A DNA stretch of 64,000 nt from Shewanella putrefaciens (GCF_016406305.1 NZ_CP066369.1:3242501-3306500); one strand, 5' to 3'. Shown: positions 1 to 11,700, counted from the first letter of the stretch. Notes: generated by a model from the sequence alone, not told the origin. Numbers and translations: made by a program.

Positions 1-655
1 TAGCATGAAAATCCGTGCCCTCGGTCGCATCCTGCTCAAGGCCTGGAGGGCCTAACCAAAAGATTTCCCGGCCTGCGGGATCTTGGGTTCGCACTATCCC
101 TTCGGCTTTATGCCTCGCACCAAGCCGTGTCACTCTAATCCCTTTAATTTCTTCTAGGGGTAAATCTGGCACATTGATATTTAAAATCTGATCGCTTGCC
201 AAGGGGTGAGCTAACAATCCTTGCACAATACGGCGAGCATAAACGGCCGCAGAATGATAATGTTTGCCCTCTCGACCATTGAGCGAAATCGCCACAGCTG
301 GGAAGCCTAAAAACCGCCCCTCCATCGCTGCCGCAACTGTGCCCGAATATAAAGTGTCATCCCCCATATTCGCGCCCGCATTAATGCCTGAAACCACCAT
401 ATCGGGCTCACCATCGCAAAGCTCACGAATGGCTAAGTGCACACAATCGGTGGGAGTGCCGTGCACTGAAATATAGCCATTATCTAACCTATTAATTCTT
501 AATGGATTAGTCAAGGTTAAAGAGTTACTTGCCCCAGAACAATTACGGTCAGGTGCGACTGTCATCACATGGGCGATTTCAGCGAGTGCTTCGGTCAGGG
601 CGCGGATCCCAAGTGCATTGACGCCATCATCGTTACTGACAAGAATGCGGATCAT
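1..655 (-). CDS. surE: 5'/3'-nucleotidase SurE (3' end beyond left edge)
   Basis: Survival protein SurE, a metal-dependent phosphatase of nucleoside monophosphates and short polyphosphate. The frame starts with ATG at 655 and reads [17 protein letters not shown]; the DD pair of SNDDG is the family metal-binding motif. About 218 codons are inside the window; the family is about 250 residues, so roughly 30 C-terminal residues lie outside. Later blocks such as [11 protein letters not shown] and [17 protein letters not shown] fit SurE. Its ATG overlaps the truD stop by four bases (ATGA), so the two are translationally coupled. In related genomes pcm, nlpD and rpoS follow. Confidence 0.96.
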   Translation of the reverse strand, partial: MIRILVSNDDGVNALGIRALTEALAEIAHVMTVAPDRNCSGASNSLTLTNPLRINRLDNGYISVHGTPTDCVHLAIRELCDGEPDMVVSGINAGANMGDDTLYSGTVAAAMEGRFLGFPAVAISLNGREGKHYHSAAVYARRIVQGLLAHPLASDQILNINVPDLPLEEIKGIRVTRLGARHKAEGIVRTQDPAGREIFWLGPPGLEQDATEGTDFHA

Positions 656-1734
656 GATGCGGTTTCATCACTGCCGTTAGTCGTTTGCACCTCAGGGGGG
701 AGCGTTGCCTGCCATTGCTGCTCTTTTACATCCTGATAATTGACTAACTCTCTGAGTAAGGAAGTCGCAAAACTCCCCGCGGGCAAAATAAACTCCAACA
801 CTAGTCCATCTTCCGTTTGTTCGTATTTAAGCCCTTGTGGTTCTAGCAGCAATGGCCGGCGCTCCTGCTCCAATCCCGCATGTTCTAAGCCATAACAATC
901 GTCCGTTAATTCCGCCATAGCAGCGGTTTCCATCGCGGCGGCTTCACCTTGAGGTAACATCATACCGCGGCCCCACAAGGGTGCGGAGAGTTGAATGTCT
1001 TTTTCAATCAGACGTTTCAACACCACCAGATCCCATTCAGGCGTGACGAAGAAGCTTTTACTCCCCGCCAACATCACACAATCCCCCGCTAATGGCTTAG
1101 TGCCATGGTTTGCTAACCGGTAGGACACAACGGTATTAAACAGATGTGAGCGCACGGCAGATAAATACATGCTGCGCTTATTTCTGTCTTTGACCTTCTT
1201 GCCGGCCAACATTTGCCGTCCCAAAACTAAGTTTTTACCATCGTGGCCAAAGCGTTGCTCACCAAAATAATTGGGCACACCAATTTGGCTCACTTTTTCG
1301 ATACGGCCGATAATATCTTCAACTTGGGTGACATTACGTAAGGTCAGGATAAATCGATTGCCCAGCAGTGCGCCGATGCGTAATTTTTTACTGTGACGAC
1401 TGCTGGAGAGAAGCGTTAATCGTTCGCTGTTAAGCTCTGCCCAAGCGGGCGTCTCTTTACCCGGGATGCGTACACCAAACCATTGTTCCGTTATGGCATT
1501 TTTATCTTTTTGCCCCGCGTAGGTCACTTCCTTTGGATGCACTTTTGCGAACTTGGCTATCATTTCAGCCACTTGAACCGTATTCAGCCCATCCTTACGG
1601 ATATGCAGCAGATGATGTTCGCCTTCGCCTGTCGGGCTAAAAGGCAAAATCTCTTTCACGATAAAATCGCTGTTATGAGTACGTAAATCTGCGCTGCCAA
1701 GTGGCTTGCCGTATAGGTAATGGAGTTCACTCAT
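652..1734 (-). CDS. truD: tRNA pseudouridine(13) synthase TruD
   Basis: Makes pseudouridine at position 13 of tRNA(Glu). The 360-residue product matches the family length. The signature [13 protein letters not shown] is present with the catalytic aspartate at about residue 77, and the N-terminal [13 protein letters not shown] block matches E. coli TruD. The gene lies 21 bases after ispF and overlaps surE by four bases, in one minus-strand operon. The C-terminal half, which holds the TruD-specific insert, is complete. Confidence 0.96.
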   Translation of the reverse strand: MSELHYLYGKPLGSADLRTHNSDFIVKEILPFSPTGEGEHHLLHIRKDGLNTVQVAEMIAKFAKVHPKEVTYAGQKDKNAITEQWFGVRIPGKETPAWAELNSERLTLLSSSRHSKKLRIGALLGNRFILTLRNVTQVEDIIGRIEKVSQIGVPNYFGEQRFGHDGKNLVLGRQMLAGKKVKDRNKRSMYLSAVRSHLFNTVVSYRLANHGTKPLAGDCVMLAGSKSFFVTPEWDLVVLKRLIEKDIQLSAPLWGRGMMLPQGEAAAMETAAMAELTDDCYGLEHAGLEQERRPLLLEPQGLKYEQTEDGLVLEFILPAGSFATSLLRELVNYQDVKEQQWQATLPPEVQTTNGSDETAS

Positions 1735-1755
1735 GGGACTTATTTATCTCGTTAA

Positions 1756-2241
1756 TTAATCTTGTATACGTTTCATCAAGACAACCGCTTCTACCGCTAT
1801 GCCTTCTTTACGCCCTGTAAAACCTAACTTTTCAGTTGTAGTGGCTTTGACATTAATATCATCAATTTCCGCGGTTAAATCGTCGGCTAATATCTGGCGC
1901 ATTGCGTCAATATGGGGCGCCATCTTAGGTGCCTGGGCAATAATAGTGACGTCTAAATTGCCTAGCTCAAACCCTTTTGCGATTGCTAACCCATAACAAT
2001 GGCGCAGTAATACGCGACTATCGGCGCCTTTATAAGCGGCATCCGTATCGGGGAAATGTTTGCCTATATCCCCTAGCGCCAGTGCGCCAAGTATGGCATC
2101 GGAAATCGCATGCAAAACCACATCACCATCCGAGTGGGCAACGAGTCCAGTTTCATAGGGTACTTCAACACCACATAAAATTAATGGTCGCGCTTCGCCA
2201 AATTTGTGAACATCGAAACCATGGCCGATACGGATTTTCAT
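1756..2241 (-). CDS. ispF: 2-C-methyl-D-erythritol 2,4-cyclodiphosphate synthase IspF
   Basis: Fifth step of the MEP isoprenoid pathway: turns CDP-methylerythritol 2-phosphate into the cyclic diphosphate with release of CMP. The protein is 161 residues, the family length. It opens [12 protein letters not shown], giving the Asp and His metal ligands, and carries [14 protein letters not shown] and the C-terminal block [17 protein letters not shown]. It sits directly downstream of ispD, the enzyme two steps earlier, as in most gamma-proteobacteria. Confidence 0.97.
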   Translation of the reverse strand: MKIRIGHGFDVHKFGEARPLILCGVEVPYETGLVAHSDGDVVLHAISDAILGALALGDIGKHFPDTDAAYKGADSRVLLRHCYGLAIAKGFELGNLDVTIIAQAPKMAPHIDAMRQILADDLTAEIDDINVKATTTEKLGFTGRKEGIAVEAVVLMKRIQD

Positions 2242-2283
2242 TTATCCACCCTAACAAATTGATTATTTTTAATTTTATATAAA

Positions 2284-3054
2284 CTACTTAGTGGCCCGCA
2301 TCAAAAAAAGCTCTGCTAAGCCTAAATCATCGGGATGAGTCACTTTAATATTATCGGCTCTCCCCGAAACCAGTCCTGGTGATATCCCCGCCCATTCCAT
2401 GGCCGAGGCTTCATCCGTTACCACGGCGCCCGCGGCAATGGCACCCTGCAGATACAATTTAAGCTGGGATGTCGGAAATAATTGCGGTGTCAATGCGTGC
2501 CATAAACTATCACGGCAGACGGTTGCGCAAATCTCCCCCTTTGCATCGGCACGTTTCATGGTATCACGTACTGGCATAGCCAAAATCGCCCCTTGGGGAA
2601 AGCGCGTTCTCGATGCCAGCAACTTATCGATATCCCCTTCGGTTAAACATGGCCTTGCCGCATCATGTACTAAGGCCCAACTGTGTTCTGGCGCTTGCTG
2701 CAACGCTGCCAACACCGAATCGGCGCGTTCACCACCGCCTAACACTGTGACTAACTTAGGGTGCTGAGCTTGGGGCAAGGCTTCAAAAAAAGTGTCTTCT
2801 GGATGCAGGGCAACAATAACTTGGGTGATCTGCTGATGGGACAATAACCTATCTAAGGTATGGGCCAGTATGCTTTGGCCTAATAGCTCTAAATATTGCT
2901 TTGGCTTACCCGCCCCCATACGGGCGCCGATCCCCGCGGCAGGCACTATCGCCACAACCGAGTGAAGCTGATGGGCGGTGATATCGGCCATTTGGGTTTG
3001 GCTTTCTGAATGCTTATCCGCTTCTAATGCGATATCCATACGCATTTGCTCCAT
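2284..3054 (-). CDS. ispD: 2-C-methyl-D-erythritol 4-phosphate cytidylyltransferase IspD
   Basis: Third step of the MEP pathway: transfers CMP from CTP to MEP. The nucleotide-binding motif VVAIVPAAGIGARMG with following KPKQYLEL is present, as are HDAARPCL, MPVRDTMKRA and VTDEASAMEWAG. The product has about 27 residues before the conserved start, more than E. coli IspD. ATG 3054 overlaps the ftsB stop by one base (TGATG), preceded by an in-frame GTG. ATG 3039 has a GGAG nine bases upstream and is an equal candidate start, so the N-terminus is uncertain while the identity is not. Confidence 0.95.
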   Translation of the reverse strand: MEQMRMDIALEADKHSESQTQMADITAHQLHSVVAIVPAAGIGARMGAGKPKQYLELLGQSILAHTLDRLLSHQQITQVIVALHPEDTFFEALPQAQHPKLVTVLGGGERADSVLAALQQAPEHSWALVHDAARPCLTEGDIDKLLASRTRFPQGAILAMPVRDTMKRADAKGEICATVCRDSLWHALTPQLFPTSQLKLYLQGAIAAGAVVTDEASAMEWAGISPGLVSGRADNIKVTHPDDLGLAELFLMRATK

Positions 3055-3353
3055 CACTGTGAAGGACTCGATACTGCACGGTCACCGCCTACCACGCGAT
3101 AGAAAGTCTCGCCTTCTTTGACCATGCCAAGCTCGTTACGGGCACGTTCTTCAATCGCTTCGGTGCCACTTTTAAGGTCGATAATCTCTTCCTTAAGCAC
3201 TTGATTACGCTCGTTGAGTTTAGCGTTGCCTTCCTGCTGCGCCGCAATCTGTTTTTGCAGGACAAAGTATTCGGGCAGGCTGTTATCTCCCGACCACAGC
3301 CGGTATTGCAGCAAACCGAGTAGCACTATGAGTGCAATGACAAAAAATTTCAT
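3054..3353 (-). CDS. ftsB: Cell division protein FtsB
   Basis: Small bitopic divisome protein that forms a complex with FtsL and FtsQ. From ATG 3353 the product is 99 residues: a short cytoplasmic start, one membrane helix (MKFFVIALIVLLGLLQYRLW), then a periplasmic coiled coil with AAQQEGNAKLNERNQVLKEE and the conserved EERARNELGM and GETFYRVV. E. coli FtsB has 103 residues. The frame stays open upstream, but only to a TTG inside the eno terminator hairpin, so ATG 3353 is preferred even though no clear Shine-Dalgarno precedes it. It lies between eno and ispD, as in E. coli relatives. Confidence 0.93.
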   Translation of the reverse strand: MKFFVIALIVLLGLLQYRLWSGDNSLPEYFVLQKQIAAQQEGNAKLNERNQVLKEEIIDLKSGTEAIEERARNELGMVKEGETFYRVVGGDRAVSSPSQ

Positions 3354-3408
3354 GGAGGAATTAGCGTCAGTATCTTGGATTAAAAAATATATTGCAGATA
3401 GTACAACA

Positions 3409-3437
3409 AAAAAGGCCACCAAGTGGTGGCCTTTTTA
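3409..3437 (-). terminator. Hairpin terminator after eno
   Basis: Stem AAAAGGCCACC / GGTGGCCTTTT with a four-base loop (aagt) and flanking A and T runs, 15 bases past the eno stop. It reads as a Rho-independent terminator on the minus strand and stands before ftsB, so ftsB and the genes after it need read-through or their own promoter. Confidence 0.85.
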
Positions 3438-3451
3438 CATCGGACGTTAAA

Positions 3452-4759
<1,308 letters not shown>

Positions 4760-4920
4760 TTAAGTTTAAAAATAAAAGAAAAAACCAATACCTATGGGAA
4801 TAAACAGATGTAAAGCACGACTAAAATCTTTAAATTCCGTTTACTATTTCCGTCTATACGCATGTCGTTTATGCACATGGGTACGAGTTCTCACTCAGGT
4901 TTAAGCGGCTTGAGTGTAGC

Positions 4921-4955
4921 AAAAGGCCGGCCCCACTGTCGCGGGTCCGGCCTTA
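4921..4955 (-). terminator. GC-rich hairpin terminator after pyrG
   Basis: On the minus strand AAGGCCGGACCC pairs with GGGGCCGGCCTT across a short loop and runs into TTTTGC, eight bases after the pyrG stop. It separates pyrG from eno. Confidence 0.85.
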
Positions 4956-4962
4956 AATATTC

Positions 4963-6648
<1,686 letters not shown>

Positions 6649-6716
6649 CTAGGACGGGGCAGTAGTATACCAAAGGTGGTGCGATTCGACAAACACCAAT
6701 CGGGATAATTTGCCGT

Positions 6717-7643
6717 TTATCTCGATTCCGTCGCTTTTACGCTATCCCAGTAAGCATCAAGCTCGGCTAAGGTATGTGCTTCTAAGCCCTTACCATTTTC
6801 GGCGGCTAACTGCTCGACACCGCGAAAACGCCGTTCAAATTTAAGGTTGGCTTGGCGCAATGCTTGCTCGGGGTCGACCTTAAGATGGCGAGCTAAATTC
6901 ACCACGGCAAACAGCAAGTCGCCCATTTCAGACTGCACTTTAGCTTGGTCTTGCTCGTCTTGATTCACTTCATGCAAGACTTCATCGATTTCTTCGTGGA
7001 TTTTAGCGACCACGGGCTCAAGTTCGGCCCAATCGAAGCCGACTCGTGCCACCCTTTGCTGAATTTTGATTGAACGCGATAATGCGGGTTGCGAGCGAGG
7101 AATATTATCCAATACAGAAACCTGCACATCAGCTTGGGTGTCACCCGCCACTTGCTGCGCCTTTTGCTCACGCTCAGTCGCTTTAATCGCCTCCCAATTG
7201 GCTTTCATCGCTTGGGCGCTATCGCCAATTTGCCCATTTTGCTCACCAAACACATGGGGGTGACGACGGGTTAGCTTGTCGCTGATTTTCTCTATCACGC
7301 TCGTAAAATTAAACTTGCCCTGCTCTTTACCGAGTTGACAATAGAATACGATTTGAAATAACAAATCCCCCAGTTCATCGGGTAACTCATCCCAGGCTAA
7401 ACGCTCTATGGTATCGGCGACCTCATAGGCTTCCTCTAAGGTAAAAGGCACTATGGTTTGAAAGGTTTGCGCTTTATCCCATGGGCATCCTGTCTGTGGA
7501 TCGCGCAGTTTTTCCATTATCTTAAGTAGCGGCTCAACATCTGTGATAGACAATTCCGTTGTAGAAAGTTCAGTCATAGAAAGTTCAGTCATAGAAAGTT
7601 CCGTCGCTGGAAGTGAGCTTAATGGCGCCGTGCGGGAAGTCAT
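6717..7643 (-). CDS. mazG: Nucleoside triphosphate pyrophosphohydrolase MazG
   Basis: House-cleaning NTPase that hydrolyses NTPs to NMP and pyrophosphate. Two MazG domains are present: an N-terminal one with PWDKAQTFQTIVPFTLEEAYEV and DELGDLLFQIVFYCQL, and a C-terminal one with EEIDEVLHEV and EMGDLLFAVVNLARHL, both carrying the E..E and E..D metal motifs. ATG 7643 is chosen because AAAGGA lies eight bases upstream; an in-frame start at 7697 has no such site. The 309-residue product is longer than E. coli MazG (263) because about 35 N-terminal residues carry a four-copy TELS(M/T) repeat. The catalytic core is intact. Confidence 0.95.
   Translation of the reverse strand: MTSRTAPLSSLPATELSMTELSMTELSTTELSITDVEPLLKIMEKLRDPQTGCPWDKAQTFQTIVPFTLEEAYEVADTIERLAWDELPDELGDLLFQIVFYCQLGKEQGKFNFTSVIEKISDKLTRRHPHVFGEQNGQIGDSAQAMKANWEAIKATEREQKAQQVAGDTQADVQVSVLDNIPRSQPALSRSIKIQQRVARVGFDWAELEPVVAKIHEEIDEVLHEVNQDEQDQAKVQSEMGDLLFAVVNLARHLKVDPEQALRQANLKFERRFRGVEQLAAENGKGLEAHTLAELDAYWDSVKATESR
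7548..7604 (-). repeat. 15-bp in-frame tandem repeat in mazG 5' end
   Basis: Four imperfect copies of a 15-bp unit code for the pentapeptide series TELSM, TELSM, TELST, TELSI just before the conserved MazG domain. Since the unit is a multiple of three, copy-number change by slippage would lengthen or shorten the N-terminal tail without a frameshift. Confidence 0.85.
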
Positions 7644-8075
7644 GCTGATATCCTTTAAAAATAAATACTGAAACGAGCGAATGCCGAGGAAGAGCAAAAA
7701 ATACGCCCCAGCAATGCTTTTTAGCGAAGACCACAGTAAAGCGATGATAAGCTAGCTAACATAAAAGTGCTATGCGATGCTCACCATGGCGCGAAGGGAC
7801 GGCTTACCTTTACCTACAAATTCTCATCTATGCGTTGCATATCACTATTCAGCACAGGCCGCCTTAAATGATAAGATACGCAGCAATATTTCAACGACGC
7901 TAAAACTCACCCTGTGGATATGCGGTAATTTCGACCTAACCATAATGAGTGAAAGCTGCGAGATGAATGCGATAATTCGATTTATTTATTTGATTATGCT
8001 AGGTGTTTTCTATTCTATCACCCTATGTTAGGGCGAACACCCCTATAGATTTCAGCATTACTGGAGACAAAACTC
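7644..8075 (+). other. Intergenic region between mazG and aguA
   Basis: Divergent promoter region of 432 bases. No convincing gene: the only long frame, 7777-8031, has no recognisable domain and no good ribosome site. A nested inverted repeat lies just before aguA: GGTGTT (8002-8007) with AACACC (8036-8041), enclosing CCCTA/TAGGG (8021-8033). It could form a 5'-leader stem. A TGGAGA ribosome site precedes the aguA ATG. Confidence 0.5.
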
Positions 8076-9188
8076 ATGACAAACGTGACAGTGGATGCCA
8101 CGCCGTTAACGACTAAGCCATCCCAAGATGGTTTTTACATGCCTGCCGAATGGGCAGCGCAGCAAGCCGTGTGGATGATTTGGCCCTATCGTCCCGACAA
8201 CTGGCGCGCAGCTGGTGCCTATGCTCAGGCGACCTTTGCTAAGGTGGCCGATGCCATTGGTGCGGCAACGCCGGTTTATATGGGTGTCCCAAAAGCCTTT
8301 TTAGCACAAGCCAAAACGGTTATGCCATCCCACGTCACTCTGGTTGAAATGGATAGCGACGACTGCTGGGCTCGTGACACTGGGCCAACCGTCGTTGTAA
8401 ATGATAATGGCGAATGCCGTGGTGTTGATTGGGGCTTTAACGCTTGGGGCGGCCATAACGGTGGTTTGTACTTCCCATGGGATAAGGACGAGCAAGTTGC
8501 GCAGCAAATGCTTGCGCAGCATGGTTTTGCCCGTTACAGCGCGCCGCTGATCCTCGAAGGTGGCTCCATTCATGTCGATGGTGAAGGCACTTGTATGACG
8601 AGCGCCGAATGTTTACTCAACGCCAACCGTAACCCTGATCTGACCAAAGAGCAGATTGAAGACTTACTGCGTGACTATTTGAATGTTAAGCAGTTTATCT
8701 GGCTGCAAGATGGCGTTTATATGGATGAGACCGATGGCCATATCGACAACATGTGCTGTTTTGCGCGTCCTGGTGAAGTGATCCTACACTGGACCGATGA
8801 TGAAGCTGATCCACAATATCCTCGCTCAAAAGCCGCGCTGGAAGTATTGCAAAACACAGTAGACGCCCAAGGCCGTAAGTTAAAAATCCATCTATTGCCA
8901 CAACCGGGGCCGCTGTATTGCACCGAAGAAGAATCAAAAGGCGTGACCGAAGGCACTGGCGTGCCACGCACGGCGGGTGAGCGTTTAGCGGGTTCTTATG
9001 TGAACTTTTTAATCACCAATCATCGCATCGTGTTCCCGTTGCTTGATCCTGCAACCGATGATATCGCAGCCGAAAAACTGCAGGAAATCTTCCCAGAGTA
9101 TGAAATTGTGGGTGTGCCAGCCCGTGAGATTTTATTAGGTGGCGGCAATATCCATTGTATTACTCAGCAAATCCCTGCTGGAAAGTAA
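8076..9188 (+). CDS. aguA: Agmatine deiminase
   Basis: Converts agmatine to N-carbamoylputrescine and ammonia, a step from arginine to putrescine. The 370-residue product belongs to the peptidyl-arginine-deiminase-like guanidino-modifying fold. Markers are [10 protein letters not shown] near the start, [37 protein letters not shown] and the catalytic cysteine in [11 protein letters not shown] at residue 361. A TGGAGA site precedes the ATG. The usual partner AguB (a nitrilase-family N-carbamoylputrescine amidase) is not next to it; an amidase-signature gene follows instead. Confidence 0.95.
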   Translation: MTNVTVDATPLTTKPSQDGFYMPAEWAAQQAVWMIWPYRPDNWRAAGAYAQATFAKVADAIGAATPVYMGVPKAFLAQAKTVMPSHVTLVEMDSDDCWARDTGPTVVVNDNGECRGVDWGFNAWGGHNGGLYFPWDKDEQVAQQMLAQHGFARYSAPLILEGGSIHVDGEGTCMTSAECLLNANRNPDLTKEQIEDLLRDYLNVKQFIWLQDGVYMDETDGHIDNMCCFARPGEVILHWTDDEADPQYPRSKAALEVLQNTVDAQGRKLKIHLLPQPGPLYCTEEESKGVTEGTGVPRTAGERLAGSYVNFLITNHRIVFPLLDPATDDIAAEKLQEIFPEYEIVGVPAREILLGGGNIHCITQQIPAGK

Positions 9189-9203
9189 CCCAAGGAGAAC
9201 AGC

Positions 9204-9269
9204 ATGACGATTGATGTCACTGTTATTACACCACAATTGGCTTTCTGCGGGAGGGCGCAAGATGTTTGA
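9204..9269 (+). CDS. Possible 21-residue leader peptide before the amidase
   Basis: A short frame, ATG 9204 to TGA 9267-9269, follows a strong AAGGAG site and reads MTIDVTVITPQLAFCGRAQDV. Its stop overlaps the amidase start (ATGTTTGA), which suggests translational coupling. It might instead be the shifted 5' end of a once longer amidase. No homology is recognised, so it may not be made as a functional peptide. Confidence 0.3.
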   Translation: MTIDVTVITPQLAFCGRAQDV

Positions 9270-10968
9270 AGTCACTGAAGTTTCTATTGCCGAGCTGCGT
9301 GCTGCGCTTGAATCTGGCCGGACGACAGCGGTTGAGTTGGTGAAATCCTATTTGGCTCGAGTGGCGGCTTACGATGGCCCTGCTACTCAGACCAAGCTCA
9401 ATGCGTTAGTGGTACACAATCCCGATGCGCTCAAAGAAGCCGAGGCGTCAGATGCGCGCCGTGCCCGTGGCGAAACCTTAAGCCCGCTCGATGGTATTCC
9501 TTACACCGCCAAGGACAGCTATTTGGTGAAGGGACTGACGGCGGCGTCTGGCAGCCCAGCATTTAAAGATTTAGTGGCCCAGTACGATGCCTTCGCCGTT
9601 GAGCGCCTACGCGCCGCGGGTGCCATTTGCCTAGGCAAAACCAATATGCCACCCATGGCCAATGGCGGCATGCAGCGTGGTCACTATGGCCGCGCTGAAA
9701 GCCCATACAATGCTGATTATCTTACTGCTCCGTTTGCTTCGGGCTCTTCCAATGGGGCGGGCACGGGCACGGCCGCGAGTTACTCTGCTTTTGGTCTTGC
9801 CGAAGAAACTTGGTCGAGTGGCCGTGGCCCTGCGTCCAATAACGGTTTGTGTGCTTACACTCCGTCACGGGGCGTGATTTCGGTGCGCGGTAACTGGCCG
9901 TTAACCCCGACCATGGATGTGGTCGTGCCCTATACTCGCACAATGGCGGATATGCTTGAAGTGTTGGATGTGATTGTGGCCGACGATCCTATCACCCGTG
10001 GCGATCTCTGGCGTCTGCAACCTTGGGTCGAGATCCCTAAAGCTTCTAGCGTTCGCCCAGAGTCCTATCTGGCGTTAGCCGCTAACGCAGACACCCTTAA
10101 GGATAAGCGTTTTGGCGTGCCGCGCATGTACATCAACAAAGATGAATTGGCTGGCACTAGCGAAAACCCAGGTATCGGGGGGCCAACGGGTCAACGTATT
10201 CATACCCGCCAATCGGTTATCGATCTGTGGGAAGCAGCGCGTAAAGCCTTGGAAGCCGCTGGCGCCGAAGTGATTGAAGTCGATTTCCCGTTGGTTTCCA
10301 ATTGTGAAGGTGACCGCCCGGGTGCGCCGACCGTGTTTAACCGTGGCATAGTCACGCCTCAGTTCCTCCATGATGAATTATGGGAACTCTCAGGTTGGGC
10401 ATTCGATGAATTCCTGCGTGCTAACAATGACCCTAAACTCAACAAGCTTGAAGATGTGGTGGGGCATTTGATATTTCCCCATGATCTTGGCACCTTGCCT
10501 AACCGTGAAGGTGATTTAGCGGCAGGCATGGAAGAGTACGTCAACATGGCTAAGCGTGGTCTTAAATCCTATGACCAGATCGACAGCATTCCCGATGGTC
10601 TGCGTGGCTTAGAGAAGACGCGTAAGCTAGATCTCGAAGACTGGATGGACAATCTTAAGCTTGATGCCGTGCTGTTCCCAACCGTGGCGGATGTGGGGCC
10701 CGCCGATGCGCATGTGAATCCGGCTTCTGCCGATATCGCATGGAGTAACGGGGTTTGGGTCGCAAACGGAAACCTTGCGATTCGTCACTTAGGCGTACCG
10801 ACTGTGACTGTACCTATGGGCGTGATGGCCGACATTGGCATGCCAGTTGGTTTAACTTTCGCAGGCCGCGCCTATGACGATAATAACTTGCTTAAATTTG
10901 CCGGTGCATTTGAGTCAACAGGTAACAGGCGCATTATTCCGCCACGCACACCAAAGCTGAGTCAATAA
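9262..10968 (+). CDS. Amidase signature family protein
   Basis: Hydrolase of the amidase-signature family (Ser-cisSer-Lys triad) that cuts carbon-nitrogen bonds in amides or ureides; substrate not known. The catalytic Lys is in DGIPYTAKDSY (about Lys84). The serine-rich segment ASGSSNGAGTGTAAS followed by EETWSSGRGPASNNG supplies the serine pair. ATG 9262 with GGGAGG just upstream gives 568 residues starting at FEVTEVSIAELRAAL, the normal family N-terminus; an in-frame ATG at 9211 has no such site. It lies 73 bases after aguA on the same strand. A role in hydrolysing N-carbamoylputrescine is only an inference from position. Confidence 0.85.
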   Translation: MFEVTEVSIAELRAALESGRTTAVELVKSYLARVAAYDGPATQTKLNALVVHNPDALKEAEASDARRARGETLSPLDGIPYTAKDSYLVKGLTAASGSPAFKDLVAQYDAFAVERLRAAGAICLGKTNMPPMANGGMQRGHYGRAESPYNADYLTAPFASGSSNGAGTGTAASYSAFGLAEETWSSGRGPASNNGLCAYTPSRGVISVRGNWPLTPTMDVVVPYTRTMADMLEVLDVIVADDPITRGDLWRLQPWVEIPKASSVRPESYLALAANADTLKDKRFGVPRMYINKDELAGTSENPGIGGPTGQRIHTRQSVIDLWEAARKALEAAGAEVIEVDFPLVSNCEGDRPGAPTVFNRGIVTPQFLHDELWELSGWAFDEFLRANNDPKLNKLEDVVGHLIFPHDLGTLPNREGDLAAGMEEYVNMAKRGLKSYDQIDSIPDGLRGLEKTRKLDLEDWMDNLKLDAVLFPTVADVGPADAHVNPASADIAWSNGVWVANGNLAIRHLGVPTVTVPMGVMADIGMPVGLTFAGRAYDDNNLLKFAGAFESTGNRRIIPPRTPKLSQ

Positions 10969-11060
10969 GCGCTAAGCCTAATTGCTAATTCTAAGAGCTA
11001 AGGCAAGGTACTCAGGCAAAGCACTTAGCCTAAGCACTAAATGTAAGAAATAAGAAGTGA

Positions 11061-11098
11061 AAAACGGGATTGGAATCAGGATGCCAATCCCGTTTTTT
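11061..11098 (+). terminator. Terminator after the aguA-amidase unit
   Basis: Stem AACGGGATTGG / CCAATCCCGTT with a ten-base loop, followed by TTTTTT, about 90 bases past the amidase stop. Good Rho-independent form for the plus strand. Confidence 0.9.
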
Positions 11099-11232
11099 AA
11101 CGCCAACGAAAAGTCAGAAGCAAGACTTTACCGTTTGCTGTGATAGCAATTCAGCCACTTTTATCAGTCTCGTTAAGACAACTCTAGTCAATGCCGCTTG
11201 AAGGCAAACCGTGCAACAGCTAAGGCAGCTGA

Positions 11233-11264
11233 GCGAATGAGCGAATGAGCGAATGAGCGAATGA
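11233..11264 (+). repeat. Octamer tandem repeat (GCGAATGA x4)
   Basis: Four perfect, adjacent copies of GCGAATGA in non-coding DNA, with a partial GA before and GC after. It is a small slippage-prone microsatellite; no function is seen. Confidence 0.9.
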
Positions 11265-11424
11265 GCAAGTTGGCACAGATTCAGTGTGATAAGAATGTGT
11301 TGGTTTGTGAGAATGAGCGGTTGAAAATATCAACAACCATCACTTAGTTGTCGTGAAAATAGATAAAAAGCCAATTATAAAAAAGTGGGAACACCCATAA
11401 CACTTTTATTGTAAGACATCGAAT

Positions 11425-11497
11425 GGATGTAGGCTGCCAATCAAAAAATTAAGAAATTAACGAGACGATCGCCCATGGACGGGGCAGCCTTTCATCC
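11425..11497. repeat. Imperfect inverted repeat beside transposase remnant
   Basis: Arms GGATGTAGGCTGCC (11425-11438) and GGCAGCCTTTCATCC (11483-11497) pair with a small bulge across 44 bases. The right arm runs into the start of the transposase remnant. It may be a REP-like hairpin or the end of the decayed element. Confidence 0.5.
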
Positions 11498-11684
11498 ACG
11501 GGATAAGGTTTTTTTATGTGGCGAGGATAAACTCACGGGTCGCAGTTACGAGCATCGACGTGGCTGGATTGTTGGTAAAATCAAAGCCTTGTCCGCGATA
11601 TTTTGTATCGATATTTGTGCTTATGCCCTCTTTGCGAAATAGACAGGGAGCAATCACTATCATTTAGTGCTTACAATTGATCTT
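11475..11684 (+). pseudogene. Remnant of a Y1 / REP-associated tyrosine transposase
   Basis: The frame from 11475 reads VFLCGEDKLTGRSYEHRR, then GWIVGKIKALSAIFCID and ICAYA, which matches by memory the stretch before the metal-binding motif of IS200-like/REP-associated (RAYT) transposases common in Shewanella and Vibrio. After a TAG stop at 11640-11642 the same frame continues SNHYHLVLTIDL; the HYH at 11655-11663 is the histidine pair of the HUH motif. The N-terminus and the tyrosine-bearing C-terminus are missing, and about six foreign codons including the stop replace the usual Val-Met before SNHYH. It is therefore a dead fragment. Its presence shows past activity of such an element here. 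Confidence 0.75.
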
Positions 11685-11700
11685 GGTTCGGTTTTAATCA

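Larger units (their letters stand above)
10969..11474. other. Gene-poor stretch after the amidase
   Basis: No coding region found. It holds the terminator at 11061-11098, the octamer repeat at 11233-11264, a seven-base inverted repeat AAAAGTG/CACTTTT (11381-11387 and 11401-11407), and one arm of a longer imperfect inverted repeat at 11425-11438. Confidence 0.6.

Noticed and set aside
7777..8031. 84-codon frame between mazG and aguA
   Set aside because: No recognised domain, no good ribosome site, mixed composition, and it overlaps the likely aguA leader structure.
11233..11264. CRISPR-like array
   Set aside because: The units are 8 bp with no spacers, so it is a microsatellite.
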